A stretch of DNA of 64,000 nucleotides, taken from Hoplostethus atlanticus. Lineage: Eukaryota; Chordata; Actinopteri; Trachichthyiformes; Trachichthyidae. Made by a program: the position numbers and the translations under genes. Shown one piece after another: positions 13,101 through 21,504 of this stretch (position 1 is the stretch's first letter; every line of letters begins with the position of its first letter). Below the pieces are notes generated by a model. It saw nothing but the letters and a program-made list of their open reading frames with translations, was not told the DNA's origin and searched no databases. The stretch covers positions 1,847,501 through 1,911,500 of the forward strand of contig JAXDDX010000034.1 of assembly GCA_034670405.1 (NCBI GenBank), in the 5' to 3' direction.

Positions 13101-14450
13101 GCCGTTTTGCTAACGAGCTGTTGATAATTGAAGACCTGTTTCGTAGGTGTCAGACAGACAGAGTTACCTGCTGCTGTCTCTGATGTTGTGTCTGTTTCTG
13201 GGGCTGCTGCTGTGTGCCAGCCACTGCCGCATCTCCACAATGCCACCAACCACAGAGCCAGAACCGCCCATACCCAAGAGCTACAGCTATTGCTGTCCTG
13301 AAAGGTAAGCGGAAAGATCCATCATTGCATCACAGATTACCAAGGAAAAGGGACAGGGCAGATAGAGGATAAGCAATGAATAGCTTTGCCAAACTGGTAT
13401 TACAGCTCGCGCTCAGAGGTTGCCACTAGTGAGTCCTACTCATTAAGCCAGTTATTCATCAAGAACATAGCAGCAGAGCCATAAATCACAAATGTGTTTA
13501 ATTACTGTTTCTTTTTAACAGCCAGTTCTCTTCCTGTGATGACATGGGCTTGAAGAGGACCGCATCCTATCCACTGCTTCACTCTGAGTCATTCCAGTTA
13601 GCCACCACTGAAGGCAAGTTCATCTGTAACTGTTGTGCCATGGGGATAATAATCATAAGCAGCCAGTGGGGGGTCTGTCTGTTTTTCTCCTCATGTTGTA
13701 AATAAAGGCTCATGAGTCCTGATCTTAACCACTGCTTAGCCTGGTATAAATGTGGCTTGTTATTCTGGCCCACAGGTCCTGAAACCCTGCACACAGACGA
13801 GACACACAGCCTTTTTCCAGCCAATAGAAAGGTGTGTAAAGGAATTTAGTGTATTACAGAATATCAGCATTGTCTTAGAAATTTCACACTAGTTATTATT
13901 GAATAGCAGCCTAAGAGCGTACACATTAAATCAGCCTTGTGCTTCTCTCTTTTTCTTTCTCACTCCATCATTCCCCACGCAGAGGAGACGCAGTAAGATG
14001 AAACCCAGTGAGAAAGTAGAGACTCTGAAACCCTTGTTTCACACTGCTCCAGAGCTGGCTAATGGAGTCATTGTATGTAACGGCGTGCCTCTCGCCGCGA
14101 GCCCTACACCCCCTATCAGACAGTTACTTCACCCTACCTTCAGAGACTCGCCCTCAGAGGGCAGCTCCGAGGCATCCTCCCACTCGGATGACCCTTCCTT
14201 CTGTGGCATTGCCACAGCCTGCACCCGAATCTGTGACGGCCTCCCCCCACCCAGGACCAGGGCAGAGAAACGAGCATTAAGACGCAGGCGTCCAAAGCCT
14301 GGTTGTGTGGTGGTGGACTTGCTTCAAGCCCCCCGGAGGGACAAGAGCGTATCTGTGCCTGTCTCTACTCTGCAGGACCTCATTAGCAGGAAAAAGGAGC
14401 CGAGCTCAGGGACGTTTGGGATAAATGCCACTCTCTCAGGTCCTGTTTGA
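266..14450 (+). CDS. suco: SUN domain-containing ossification factor, 24 coding exons (complete)
   Basis: SUCO is a type I ER membrane glycoprotein with a luminal SUN-like domain; in mouse (Opt) it is needed for osteoblast maturation and collagen output, and yeast SLP1 is its relative. The coding exons, spliced in phase, are 266-330, 2996-3104, 3394-3519, 3945-4178, 4511-4618, 5000-5138, 5230-5341, 5742-5866, 5975-6042, 6130-6237, 6562-6667, 7809-7829, 8299-8354, 9347-9429, 9725-9787, 9881-9946, 10189-10279, 10752-12095, 12269-12356, 12751-12855, 13147-13304, 13522-13613, 13776-13831 and 13983-14450. This gives about 1,329 residues, against roughly 1,250 for the human protein as I remember it. 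Identity rests on [86 protein letters not shown] and SDRQSYL, all diagnostic for this family. Exon 4 contains a probable one-base frameshift and the intron 4 donor is uncertain; the rest is phase-consistent. Confidence 0.95.
2996..3104 (+). CDS. suco: suco exon 2: N-terminal luminal region
   Basis: It follows cccgtag and ends CACAAG|gtagtg in phase 0. It completes a Trp codon split by intron 1 and encodes a Cys-containing then Glu/Gln-rich segment. Intron 1 (331-2995) is the longest intron of the gene. Confidence 0.75.
3394..3519 (+). CDS. suco: suco exon 3: acidic luminal segment
   Basis: Flanked by tttctctag and GCAGAG|gtacag, it is 126 bp and phase 0 at both ends. It encodes an acidic low-complexity stretch ending DNNEQDAE. 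Confidence 0.8.
3945..4178 (+). CDS. suco: suco exon 4: acidic/Pro-rich segment with probable 1-base frameshift
   Basis: Entered in phase 0 after tatccgtcag, the frame reads [19 protein letters not shown] and then meets TGA at 4011-4013. The next frame is open and coding-like ([20 protein letters not shown] onward) to about 4220. Reading one C fewer in the CCC at 4008-4010 joins the two frames smoothly. An alternative acceptor (ctctgacag ending at 3918) keeps the second frame open throughout but yields an unlikely basic, Trp-rich peptide. The best phase match to exon 5 is a GC donor, GACAG|gcaggc at 4178/4179. The 3' boundary is uncertain. Confidence 0.55.
4511..4618 (+). CDS. suco: suco exon 5: acidic luminal segment
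   Basis: It follows ctcatttcag and ends GCTAG|gtgggt in phase 2. It encodes [20 protein letters not shown] and onward, ending PYDSA. A second acceptor-like AG lies at 4517-4518 but fits the preceding phase less well. Confidence 0.7.
5000..5138 (+). CDS. suco: suco exon 6: Thr/His-rich luminal segment
   Basis: It follows cctcggcag, completes a Ser codon, and ends CAACAG|gtatgg in phase 0. It encodes [17 protein letters not shown] and onward. The NTS and NTS-like sites (ENTSN, ANTSH) are possible N-glycosylation sites. Confidence 0.8.
5230..5341 (+). CDS. suco: suco exon 7: conserved [12 protein letters not shown] motif
   Basis: It follows cgttgacag and ends AAGA|gtaaga in phase 1. It carries [20 protein letters not shown], a highly conserved block just before the SUN domain in SUCO and SLP1-type proteins. 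Confidence 0.92.
5742..5866 (+). CDS. suco: suco exon 8: start of SUN domain
   Basis: It follows cttcgccgtag and ends GCCAAG|gtatag in phase 0. It encodes [16 protein letters not shown] then [18 protein letters not shown], the entry to the SUN domain (about residues 298-339). Confidence 0.95.
5975..6042 (+). CDS. suco: suco exon 9: SUN domain
   Basis: It follows ttccacatag and ends ATCTG|gtatgt in phase 2. It encodes [20 protein letters not shown], matching the vertebrate SUCO SUN domain almost residue for residue. Confidence 0.95.
6130..6237 (+). CDS. suco: suco exon 10: SUN domain core
   Basis: It follows tctctctcag and ends GATAG|gtttgc in phase 2. It encodes [18 protein letters not shown] and [15 protein letters not shown], core strands of the SUN beta-sandwich. 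Confidence 0.96.
6562..6667 (+). CDS. suco: suco exon 11: SUN domain
   Basis: It follows acttcctcag and ends GTCAAG|gtgagc in phase 0. It encodes [20 protein letters not shown] and [13 protein letters not shown]. Confidence 0.95.
7079..7662. mobile_element. inverted-repeat (MITE-like) element in suco intron 11
   Basis: The left end (GTCAACCTTATTATTA, a TTA run, then CTAGTTCAGTGATTAATTG) is matched, reverse-complemented, by the right end (7580-7662: GTCGACCTTATTATTAC, then CTAGATCAGTGATTGATTA). The arms are about 60-80 bp at roughly 80% identity by eye, with an AT-rich spacer of about 420 bp and no ORF. The (TTA)n microsatellite at 7086-7116 lies inside the left arm. The family was not recognised and no target-site duplication is clear. 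Confidence 0.55.
7086..7116. repeat. (TTA)n microsatellite
   Basis: About ten uninterrupted TTA units lie inside the left arm of the inverted-repeat element. The right arm keeps only about two to three units, so the run seems to have expanded after insertion. Confidence 0.9.
7809..7829 (+). CDS. suco: suco exon 12: 21-nt microexon in the SUN domain
   Basis: Between tgctccag and gttagc lies a 7-codon exon encoding MFTKYIK, phase 0 on both sides. The human protein has MFIKYIK at the same place, so it is genuine despite its size. Exon-finding software could easily miss it. Confidence 0.93.
8299..8354 (+). CDS. suco: suco exon 13: SUN domain C-terminal strands
   Basis: It follows tgttttttag and ends ATAAG|gtgagc in phase 2. 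It encodes [18 protein letters not shown], a hallmark of SUN-like domains near their C-terminal end. Confidence 0.95.
8440..8741. mobile_element. Tc1/mariner-like element, one end only
   Basis: The stretch ends GAATACTTTTGCAAGGCACT followed by GTA, the reverse complement of the ACAGTGCCTTGC-type terminal inverted repeat common in fish Tc1-like elements, abutting a TA. GAATACTTATGCAAAC at about 8550 is a second typical motif. I see no matching left end nearby, so this is a truncated copy; the left limit is approximate. Confidence 0.6.
9279..9292 (-). promoter_or_regulatory. CTCF-like site
   Basis: On the minus strand it reads CCACTAGGGGGCAG, matching every position of the core consensus CCASYAGRKGGCRS. 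It lies in suco intron 13. Binding is inferred from the motif only. Confidence 0.5.
9347..9429 (+). CDS. suco: suco exon 14: end of SUN domain
   Basis: It follows gtcctccag and ends GACATTT|gtgaga in phase 1. It encodes [20 protein letters not shown] and then an acidic tail DDQDDD. Confidence 0.94.
9725..9787 (+). CDS. suco: suco exon 15
   Basis: It follows tcctacag and ends AAGG|gtaagt in phase 1. It encodes [20 protein letters not shown], matching the Tyr-Pro then Ser-Ser-Lys segment after the SUN domain in vertebrate SUCO. Confidence 0.88.
9881..9946 (+). CDS. suco: suco exon 16: conserved ILNMVN helix
   Basis: It follows gtctcttcag and ends CAAG|gtatgg in phase 1. It encodes [20 protein letters not shown], a conserved amphipathic-looking helix present in the human protein as a close variant. 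Confidence 0.92.
10189..10279 (+). CDS. suco: suco exon 17: Thr-rich segment
   Basis: It follows tttttcag and ends CCAGT|gtgagt in phase 2. It encodes [20 protein letters not shown] and onward. NLS and NTT are possible N-glycosylation sites. Confidence 0.85.
10752..12095 (+). CDS. suco: suco exon 18: large low-complexity linker and start of conserved C-terminal block
   Basis: This 1,344-bp exon follows gcctctctag and ends AGCCAGAG|gtgagg in phase 2. Most of it encodes Pro/Glu/Ser-rich low-complexity sequence (about residues 560-960). A Cys/Ser-rich hydrophobic island ([20 protein letters not shown], then [16 protein letters not shown]) sits near the start and aligns with a similar island in human SUCO. 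The end encodes [16 protein letters not shown] and then [20 protein letters not shown], the strongly conserved block entering the coiled-coil-like region. Confidence 0.95.
12269..12356 (+). CDS. suco: suco exon 19: coiled-coil-like region
   Basis: It follows tatttcaag and ends GAGCAG|gtgaga in phase 0. It encodes [20 protein letters not shown] and ARIAEEQ, heptad-like luminal helix. Confidence 0.94.
12751..12855 (+). CDS. suco: suco exon 20: luminal coiled-coil next to membrane
   Basis: It follows ccccctacag and ends AGTGAG|gtagtt in phase 0. It encodes [20 protein letters not shown] and onward. NVT and NLS are possible glycosylation sites. Confidence 0.94.
13147..13304 (+). CDS. suco: suco exon 21: transmembrane helix
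   Basis: It follows tgtttcgtag and ends GAAAG|gtaagc in phase 2. VSDRQSY is followed by [18 protein letters not shown] (about residues 1080-1098), the single membrane span, and then by a His/Cys/Arg cytosolic stop sequence. Confidence 0.95.
13522..13613 (+). CDS. suco: suco exon 22: cytosolic tail, GC donor
   Basis: It follows tttttaacag and encodes [20 protein letters not shown] then SFQLAT, matching the human cytosolic tail. The donor is ACTGAAG|gcaagt, a GC splice donor otherwise at consensus. Phase 1 carries cleanly into exon 23. Confidence 0.9.
13776..13831 (+). CDS. suco: suco exon 23: cytosolic tail
   Basis: It follows ctggcccacag and ends AGAAAG|gtgtgt in phase 0. It encodes [18 protein letters not shown]. 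Confidence 0.85.
13983..14450 (+). CDS. suco: suco exon 24: basic C-terminal tail and stop
   Basis: It follows ccccacgcag. It encodes [39 protein letters not shown], a basic [14 protein letters not shown] stretch, and ends [13 protein letters not shown] then TGA. These match the human C-terminus ([38 protein letters not shown]). Confidence 0.95.
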   Translation, partial: RRRSKMKPSEKVETLKPLFHTAPELANGVIVCNGVPLAASPTPPIRQLLHPTFRDSPSEGSSEASSHSDDPSFCGIATACTRICDGLPPPRTRAEKRALRRRRPKPGCVVVDLLQAPRRDKSVSVPVSTLQDLISRKKEPSSGTFGINATLSGPV

Positions 14451-15045
14451 CATGGAAAAAACCCCTCAAAAAATCTCTACTCCATCTCACTGATCGCCAA
14501 ACTCTCCTGAAAGGAGGGTGGATGTTATTTCCTGTAGCCACAGGCAGCTTAAAGCTTTGACATGAGACAATCCCTTCACTGTTAGCTTCAGGTTTGTTCT
14601 TTAGTTTATATTCCTTGTTAAATCCTTGTCAGACATTTATATTTGTTATGCTTCAAACCAATGAAATGTCTTCCCGTCTTACCATTAAAATCTTGATTTC
14701 CTCTGTCTGACGGTAAATATACTCACTTTAGCAAGTTTCTTAAAGGGATTCAAACCAATTTTGAAACTGTCAATATGCTGCACATAAACCATTTCCCCTG
14801 ACCCTCACCATTTTCCACATACATTTCACTTCTCTTTTGAGTTTAGTAATTGACTCAGTTTGTTATCTGTACTGTAATTTTTAGAAATTCAGATCTTACG
14901 TCTGTGAACCTACTGCTAGCTTGACACTCAGTGGGCTGAAAGGGGAGGTAGAAGGATCTACCTCAAGCCTGCAGGTACGAGCAGAAATCAGACTTCTGCT
15001 TTAGTGATTATTGCCTTCAAAATAAAAGCACATAAAGTATTCCGG
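14451..15045 (+). other. suco: suco 3' untranslated region
   Basis: Non-coding sequence follows the stop. An AATAAA hexamer at 15021-15026 is a plausible polyadenylation signal, so the mRNA would end near 15040. An ATTAAA occurs earlier, near 14684. Confidence 0.5.
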
Positions 15046-15179
15046 AAGAGATTATATCATGTTATGGTCAGTGCTATTTCTTGATTGAAAGAATCTGAAA
15101 TCTAGACTAGACACGTCATTTATTACAAATAACTTGAGTGAGGACTTGAGTTTAATCCTATGAATGCATAGCAACTGGT

Positions 15180-16080
15180 GTTGGAATAAGAGCTGGGCTT
15201 AATGCAGGGCTCATTCAATCGCCGAGGGGCTTCCAAAAATAAAACTACGAAAGCTTCTCCAGACAGGTTGGACAGATGTTTTATCATCTCAGCAACAAGT
15301 GAATTTAAGATCATGGCAACAGCAATTATTTGTACTGGCTTTTTATTGCAGCTGCTAGTTGGTAAAATGAATGGCAAGCCAGCAGGAATAGGGCTTCCCT
15401 GTTGCTAGATTTATTGGACTGACAAAGGTTAAAAAACAAGCTGAAATACAGCCGCTACAAACTATTTGGAAAGACTTTAACCGTCAGCTAATAAAGTAGG
15501 AGTTTAAACTTGTTGCTGCATAGAAATGATTTCTGTCAGCATTTTGCTGCAGCCAGCAGAAATAAGCTTTTTTTTAAAATGTTATTAACCTTTTATATAT
15601 CCAAGGAAAGATGAGGATGTTTGCTCTTTTCCAGCAACACCCTGCTTCACATTCATAAAGTTCCACACATTCACACCGGTACAACCGGTCCCACTCAACA
15701 GTGGGAAGGGAGAGCTTTACTCATTCACTTCTCCCACCCATGTTTTCTCAGCTGGTCCAGGGATCACAAGCCTGCTTCTTTTACCTCTTGGCTACAGCCG
15801 CCCCCATATGCTGTCAGCCAAAAGTTAAAAAATATTCAACTCAATTTGGAAGGACCTTTACTATCAGTAAAAGTGAGTTTAAACCTTTGTGCTGCCGGTT
15901 TGGATTTGAATTGTACTTGTGGGGGAATAGGAGCTCTAAAGGTTTTATAATGATAAAACTGTCTACTATCAGAAAAAAATGAATTCATACCCACTACAGT
16001 GGATATAAATGATTCCTCCTGGCTTTGCAGCCACCATCTGTCCAAATTGGTGTCAAGCCAGATGAAATAAGGCTGGGGAG
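15180..16080. repeat. diverged local duplications downstream of suco
   Basis: Similar modules recur: TTTGGAAAGACTTTAACCGTCAG then AGTTTAAAC (about 15458-15510), TTTGGAAGGACCTTTACTATCAG then GAGTTTAAACC (about 15846-15886), and a weaker third at about 15948-15990 (AAACTGTCTACTATCAG, then GAATTCA). Flanking phrases (CAAGCCAGCAGGAATAGGGCT against CAAGCCAGATGAAATAAGGCT) are also shared. I take it as old tandem duplication or two copies of one repeat. No gene is seen. Confidence 0.4.
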
Positions 16081-17150
16081 GTGTCCCTTGTGTTAAGATA
16101 CCTCTTGTGCGACCTCTCCTTCAACCAGGCCAGTCATCTCATATCTCACATGTGCCTTTGAGCAGTGGACAGACCCAAAAGGTCTGCTGCACGTGAAACG
16201 TGTGTGTCGATGTCTGTCGAGGCCATGCCAACTCAAGTCCCAAGAAGACTTGAAGAGGTCCCAAGAAGAGGTACTGAAGTGCCAGCAGTGTGACAAAAGC
16301 TTCAAACACCTTCATCACCATGAATAACCGCGTCTTCTCTTTTCTTTCAAGTGGCGTTTATGAAGTGGTAGAGATTTAGGGGCCTTCTGTTGAAGAGAGA
16401 GGACCGAGCTACAGTGACCCAGCAGAGGAAGGAGGGCTTTTTTTCATGTTCTTCTAATGCATCATTGTAGTTGGAGGAAAATTTGTAGCAAAAGGAATGC
16501 TTTTGATGTGTGGCTGCACAAGGGAGTGAGCATCTTCGGGAGGACCTTGCCTCAATATATCTTTCTTTCCTCATGCGTTTTTCTTAGCCGACAGGATGTC
16601 TTAGTTCACGTCTCACAGCAAATTTAATCTTTATCTGCTGCTGAACACGGTGACTATAATTTGAACTCCACATATTTTGACCATTACATGGGTGCTGGTG
16701 TAATCATCTTATGCGTCATAGGGTTAGTACTTCTGTTAATCCTTGCCAGGATGTTCAAAGAGAGGGATGAGTGGGATGAATCATGGTTATGAGGTTATTA
16801 AGTGGTTGGGCACCTCCCATTATGGATATTTTTGCTGAAATAGGCCAATGACACCTCCAGGTCAAAATTAAATTGTGTCATAGAACCTGCCCTCTCTATA
16901 GCTGCTCTTACCAGACCTGCAATCAGCTACATTACATTTAACACTGCTCTACAGCTACGCTTAGATCCACAACATCTCAATTGACTGCTCTGGCTTGAAA
17001 TGACCTTCTCAAAAAATGAATTCTGGTTTTAACTGATTCCTCAAAGACTGTTTTGTTTCATATTTGGCAGCCACATTTAGGGTTGCTTTCATTTGTGCTA
17101 TCGTTTTCTATAATTTAATGAAACTAAATGCTCACTAAGGGATGCTGTAA
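16081..17150. other. no gene recognised
   Basis: Apart from a possible zinc-finger-like remnant ending TAA at about 16326 (see findings), I see no exon, RNA gene or clear repeat here. Confidence 0.4.
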
Positions 17151-17154
17151 ATGG

Positions 17155-17400
17155 CTCCCGAGGGAGGCTTTGTCACATGGAAGTGGAATTCAAATCCTGG
17201 GAACCCAGTAAGACTCTAATGGCTGGATGACCCGGGTTCAAGTCCAGCAAGCATCAGCTTTGCTGAAGTGTCCTTGAGCAAGTCACTGAATCCTGACCAG
17301 GGTCCATTCTGTAGCTGACCCTGACCCCTGAACTTCCTGGGAGGCGGGGCAAGAAAAAGGCTTCTAGGATTGATAAGAAATCACATTATTATTATTGAAA
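17155..17400 (+). mobile_element. tRNA-derived SINE (V-SINE-like)
   Basis: GGTTCAAGTCC at 17234-17244 matches a tRNA-type B box. It is followed by AGCATCAGCTTTGCTGAAGT and CCTTGAGCAAGTCACTGAA, the conserved central core of fish V-SINEs, then by GTAGCTGACCCTGACCCCTG and an ATT-rich tail. The left end is approximate. A 3' fragment of the same family lies at 54660-54785. Confidence 0.65.
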
Positions 17401-17499
17401 GGTAATAGATGATTTTTCCTGATCTCATGAACCCTGTGATGGTCTGTTTAGTCACTCTTTGTGTTGTCCTATGGTTAGGGTTGCAGTGATGTGCTATAT

Positions 17500-17515
17500 C
17501 CAGCAGGGGGCACTG
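17500..17515 (+). promoter_or_regulatory. CTCF-like site
   Basis: CCAGCAGGGGGCACTG matches the CTCF core consensus at every position. It lies 2.4 kb past the suco 3' end and points away from the site at 9279-9292 on the opposite strand. Motif evidence only. Confidence 0.5.
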
Positions 17516-19915
17516 TAATGTTTGGAAAAACATTACATTTTATGATTTGGATTCCCCGTCCCCTCATTTTCCATCTGAAGAGTCGTTACTAAGCATGGCA
17601 GAATAGTTGAAAGGCCGATACCATCCTTATCCCAGCCTGCTCATTTGCTTTTGTTTCGGTGTTTGGCATTATGGAGGCATTCAAATTGCTATTATTATTG
17701 TCCTCTTTAACTTTTTAATCTTTTGTCATAACATTAAAATGTACTTGTTGGACACTAATATACCTATTTTCTAAAGCAAGTTATATCCTCACTTGAAGTG
17801 CTCACTGGTTTGGAGTGTACATTTGAAGTGTTTCATGGAAAAACAGAATGCTCACTGGTTTGAAGACAGGATCTTTTGATGTGCAGCCTTGAACAAAAGC
17901 ATTTATCAAATGGTTACAGCTGTATTTTATGTAGAAAAGCTGGATTCATTTTAGTACTTTTACTCTCTCTCTCTCTCTCTCCCCCCTCCCTCCTCTCCTC
18001 TTATTCACTCTCTCTCTCTGGTCGCGCAGGGTGAGAGTGGTGGTGGATGTGAGAAATTAGGTTAAAACCTCTTTATTCATCTGATCCAGTTGGGTAGCAG
18101 GAGCCTTTCAGAGATAAGCATGCCTGATGCTCTTTTTTCTCCTTCATTTTGTTAACAGAATTCCTAGGTTTCTCTCGCCCTCCCTCGTCCCAAAGATTAT
18201 CTGTAAATGCAAGGCTGCAATCCTCTTTTCCCGGGGACTCTGTTTTTATCTCAGGTCTTTTATGGACTGCTCTCAGTAAGCTGTTGTATATATTTTTTAT
18301 TTTGGTATAGTCTGCCTATAAAGTTACTGGTAGCTAGTTAACTATTGCTGCTTTGCTCTTGAGAATGGAAGCAATGAGGTCCATCTAGCTGATATACTTT
18401 AAGTCATATAAGGATGGCATCTTTTAAAAAAGCATACATTTTTGTTTATATTGGCAGTTTCATGATCATCACCGACTGTAGGACATGGTTTACCCACCTT
18501 TTTGTTTACCACTACATCACTGATGTTAGTGTGTGTGTGTGAGAGAGTGTTAGGCTTTTCAACTGTCAGCTCTCATTGGCCCAGAACGCTGATCTGTCCT
18601 TTAAGAGGTAAAACACTCCTCTCAGACTCAAGAGGTTCTATCCCCTGCTTTCTTTCTACATCTACTTTTATTCTACCTTAGTTCACTTCTTTCCATGTCT
18701 CCCTAGATCTTCTCTTTGATTGACCGACACCTCCTTTTCTCTCTCTCTCTCTCTCTCTGGGAGGGGGAGAGGTCCTGTGAGGGAAGAGTGGAGGATCCCG
18801 TCAGTGTGAGCATATGTGATTGGAGGAGAATAATCCTTTGAGTGCTTGGCTTTCTTAGATTTGTAGGGGGGGGGGTGGATTCTTTGATGTTATACGGATT
18901 TCATTTGAGACTGTGGCATAAAATGTGAATTTACAATTTCTGCCACAGATCCTCCCTCCCTCCCTCGACTATCTTCATGAGTGTTATTGCTCATTTCCTT
19001 CTTCTTTACATCGTAGCACTCATTGTGTTTCTACGGCCCAATTTCCTTCCTTCCAGTGTTGGACATCACAATAAACACACTTGTAGTGTGATTTAGGAGC
19101 GGTTAAATCTTCTTCATGGTGGGGCTACAATGGCATTCTGACAGGGCCGTTTAGCAGGGTGCTTAGCAAGAGGCCGATAAGACGTTGGCAGCCACTCGAA
19201 ATCAATTCGGCCATGCCTTACCCCCAGTAAGCCTGCCGTCGCTGTAGTCCCATTCCCATGCGCTTGTGATTAGGCTCAGAGCGTAGGGCTGAAGTAGCCA
19301 TTCAAAGAGCTGTGGCCGACATGTCATATTTGATAAGCCCCGAGCTGGAGACGTATGTATATAAATTACCGTCTCCTCCGGGGGACCTTCTGCCTAATGT
19401 TTCATGGGTTTATTTCCTCTGTGCCTCTCTGTCGTCTAAGATTTGCCACTGTCTCTGATGCAACGTACAGGAACATGAGGTGATCATGGCCTGCTCTGGC
19501 ACACGAAACACACACACACGCACACAGGCCATCACACACATACATCCCATATTCATGTAACTTGAGTGCAGACATGGACATACAATATTGAGTCTGCATA
19601 CAGAGGGTCACACTGTATTCTCACGCTAAGCCCACACACACTCACAGACGAGATGTGACATGCTGACTAATCACAGGATTGGGTGCACACCATCCAGCCT
19701 AGAGTGAAAAGTGATCATGTATGACATGCACTTTCACAGAACCATGTAGCCTAACCTTTCCCCTGCTGATGAATGAGTCACAACCCAGATGCCATAGTTG
19801 ACCTTCTGCAGTTCATGTCTCTAACTACAGCCATACCCTGTCTACAGCATGTCACTTTGATACGGGGGCTGTAAACTAACAGGCTGCATTTCACCAACCA
19901 TGACTCATCCCTCAA
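17516..19915. other. no gene; simple repeats
   Basis: Contains (CT)n runs at 17962-17980 and 18737-18758, a poly-G tract near 18867 and short CA-rich stretches near 19507. No supported exon. Confidence 0.4.
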
Positions 19916-19917
19916 TA

Positions 19918-21390
19918 AGAGAGTATTGTAATGTGGACTTTAGTGTGCCACAAGGCTCTGTCTTGGGCCCACTGATATGCTCTATCTAGTATATCCTGCC
20001 GCTCTGTGAAATTATCTGCAAATTAGGCATTCATTTTCATTTCTTCGCCGATGATACTCAACTATACGTACCTGTTAAACTGAACGACCGCTCCCAATTC
20101 CTAAATTTAGAGGCCTATCTGAAGTGAAACACTGGGTTTCCTTAAATGTCCTATTCTCAATGCCAACATAATGGAGATGTTGGTTATTGGACCAGCTAGA
20201 CACAGGTATCTGTTTGAGAATACTACTCTAAAGTTTGATAACTGCGTGATACCCCATCTATGAAAAATCACGGCGTTACATTCGACTCTACCCTCTCGTT
20301 CAAGTCACACATGAAGCACATTGCTAAAACAGCATTTTAACAACTATCTATCTCAGCAGTCAAAAAGAAAACTTCAGGTAACAGAGCCTTTTCTTACCAC
20401 GCTCCCTATCTCTGGAACAGTCTGCCTGCTGCAGTCAGAGAGGCACCCAGAGGAAACATCTTTTGCTCAGAGTCGTCTTTTCTTCATCTCCCAAGAAATA
20501 GGGGAGATCTCAATTTTGTCTCATTTTGTGATCACCTTGATCTGAAATGTTTCTCCTAAAAATACCCTAGGAGCAAGGAGGAGACAACAGAGAGAATAAA
20601 TCCTTGAGACTTTATGAGATAAATGTGAAGAACATAATGGTAATAATGGCTGTTGGCCCCATGGATTCAATAGAAAAATGCAACAGTATTGAGTTTTCTT
20701 TGAGATCTTTCTCTAATTTCATGGTTTCATATTCAGAGTTGAATGACACTTGTTTTAGTGTCATTGTTGTTTTGATCAGTGAGACAACATTAACTTGTAT
20801 GTGATTGTTTCTCTTGAGTTGAATTTGAGAAAAAGGAGAAAATGCTGTTAGTCTCATCTTAGTCTTAGCTCATTTGTGTCTAGGAGACATAAAAAGTATA
20901 TGAGATCTCTTCTTGGATTTTTGTTTTCTATGGTCAAGCTTTATCGATATCTTTAAATCAAGGTTAAAAAAATATTTATTGTCTATTATTTGGCCAAATG
21001 TAGCTTTGCTTATTTAGGGAATGTCTCAGTCTCTTCTTAGAGTAAGGTTAGACCAGTTAGCTTGCACTAGCTCTGATTCCTGCTGATGGGCATTTAGCTT
21101 ACATGTCCTGTTCTCCTGGTCTATATGCTCCTGTCCACTCATATACTGGCCATGTCTGTGTTAGTGAGAGCACGTGAATAAGTTTGTCTGCTGTGTGTAC
21201 ATACATAACCTATGTATGTATGTAATTCATTTTGAATATTTTGTAATTTGTTTTTGACTAGAGTAAAAAAAATGAAATGTGATTTGTATCAAGATTTCAA
21301 GTTTTCATGATGTGGCCATTGTGAAACCCTTTGAGACAGTAAGTGTCATTAAGGGCTTTACAAATACACTTTATTTTATTCATTTTATTT
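19918..21390 (+). mobile_element. L2-like LINE remnant (reverse transcriptase to 3' end), interrupted
   Basis: Broken reverse transcriptase coding sequence shows VPQGSVLGPL then FHFFADDTQLY (the FADD/YADD catalytic motif), disrupted by an in-frame stop and a frame change. Downstream, the C-terminal APYLWNSLPAAVRE motif lies at about 20398-20440 and FKSRLKKYLLS at about 20953-20986. The 3' end carries the typical CCTTTGAGACAGTAAGTG, AAGGGCTTTACAAATA tail near 21320-21370. The two C-terminal motifs are about 500 bp apart, too far for an intact element. It is a dead 5'-truncated copy. Confidence 0.75.
20500..20935. mobile_element. probable nested insertion inside the L2-like LINE
   Basis: This part separates two C-terminal motifs that adjoin in intact L2 elements. 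Its ends carry inverted GAGATCTCA (about 20504) and TGAGATCTC (about 20902), and the interior is rich in GAGACA/TCTC words. No ORF and no clear target-site duplication are visible, and the exact ends are uncertain. Confidence 0.35.
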
Positions 21391-21504
21391 CAGTAAATAA
21401 GAAAATAAGGGGAAATCAGATAAGAGAGTTGTGACAGTATGTGCTGGATGGAAAGTCTGACTGGACTGTCTGTGATCTCAGATGTTCTACACAAGACTCC
21501 TATA

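Noticed and set aside
17234..17244. tRNA-type B box, possible tRNA gene
   Set aside because: No cloverleaf around it; the downstream core shows it belongs to a SINE.
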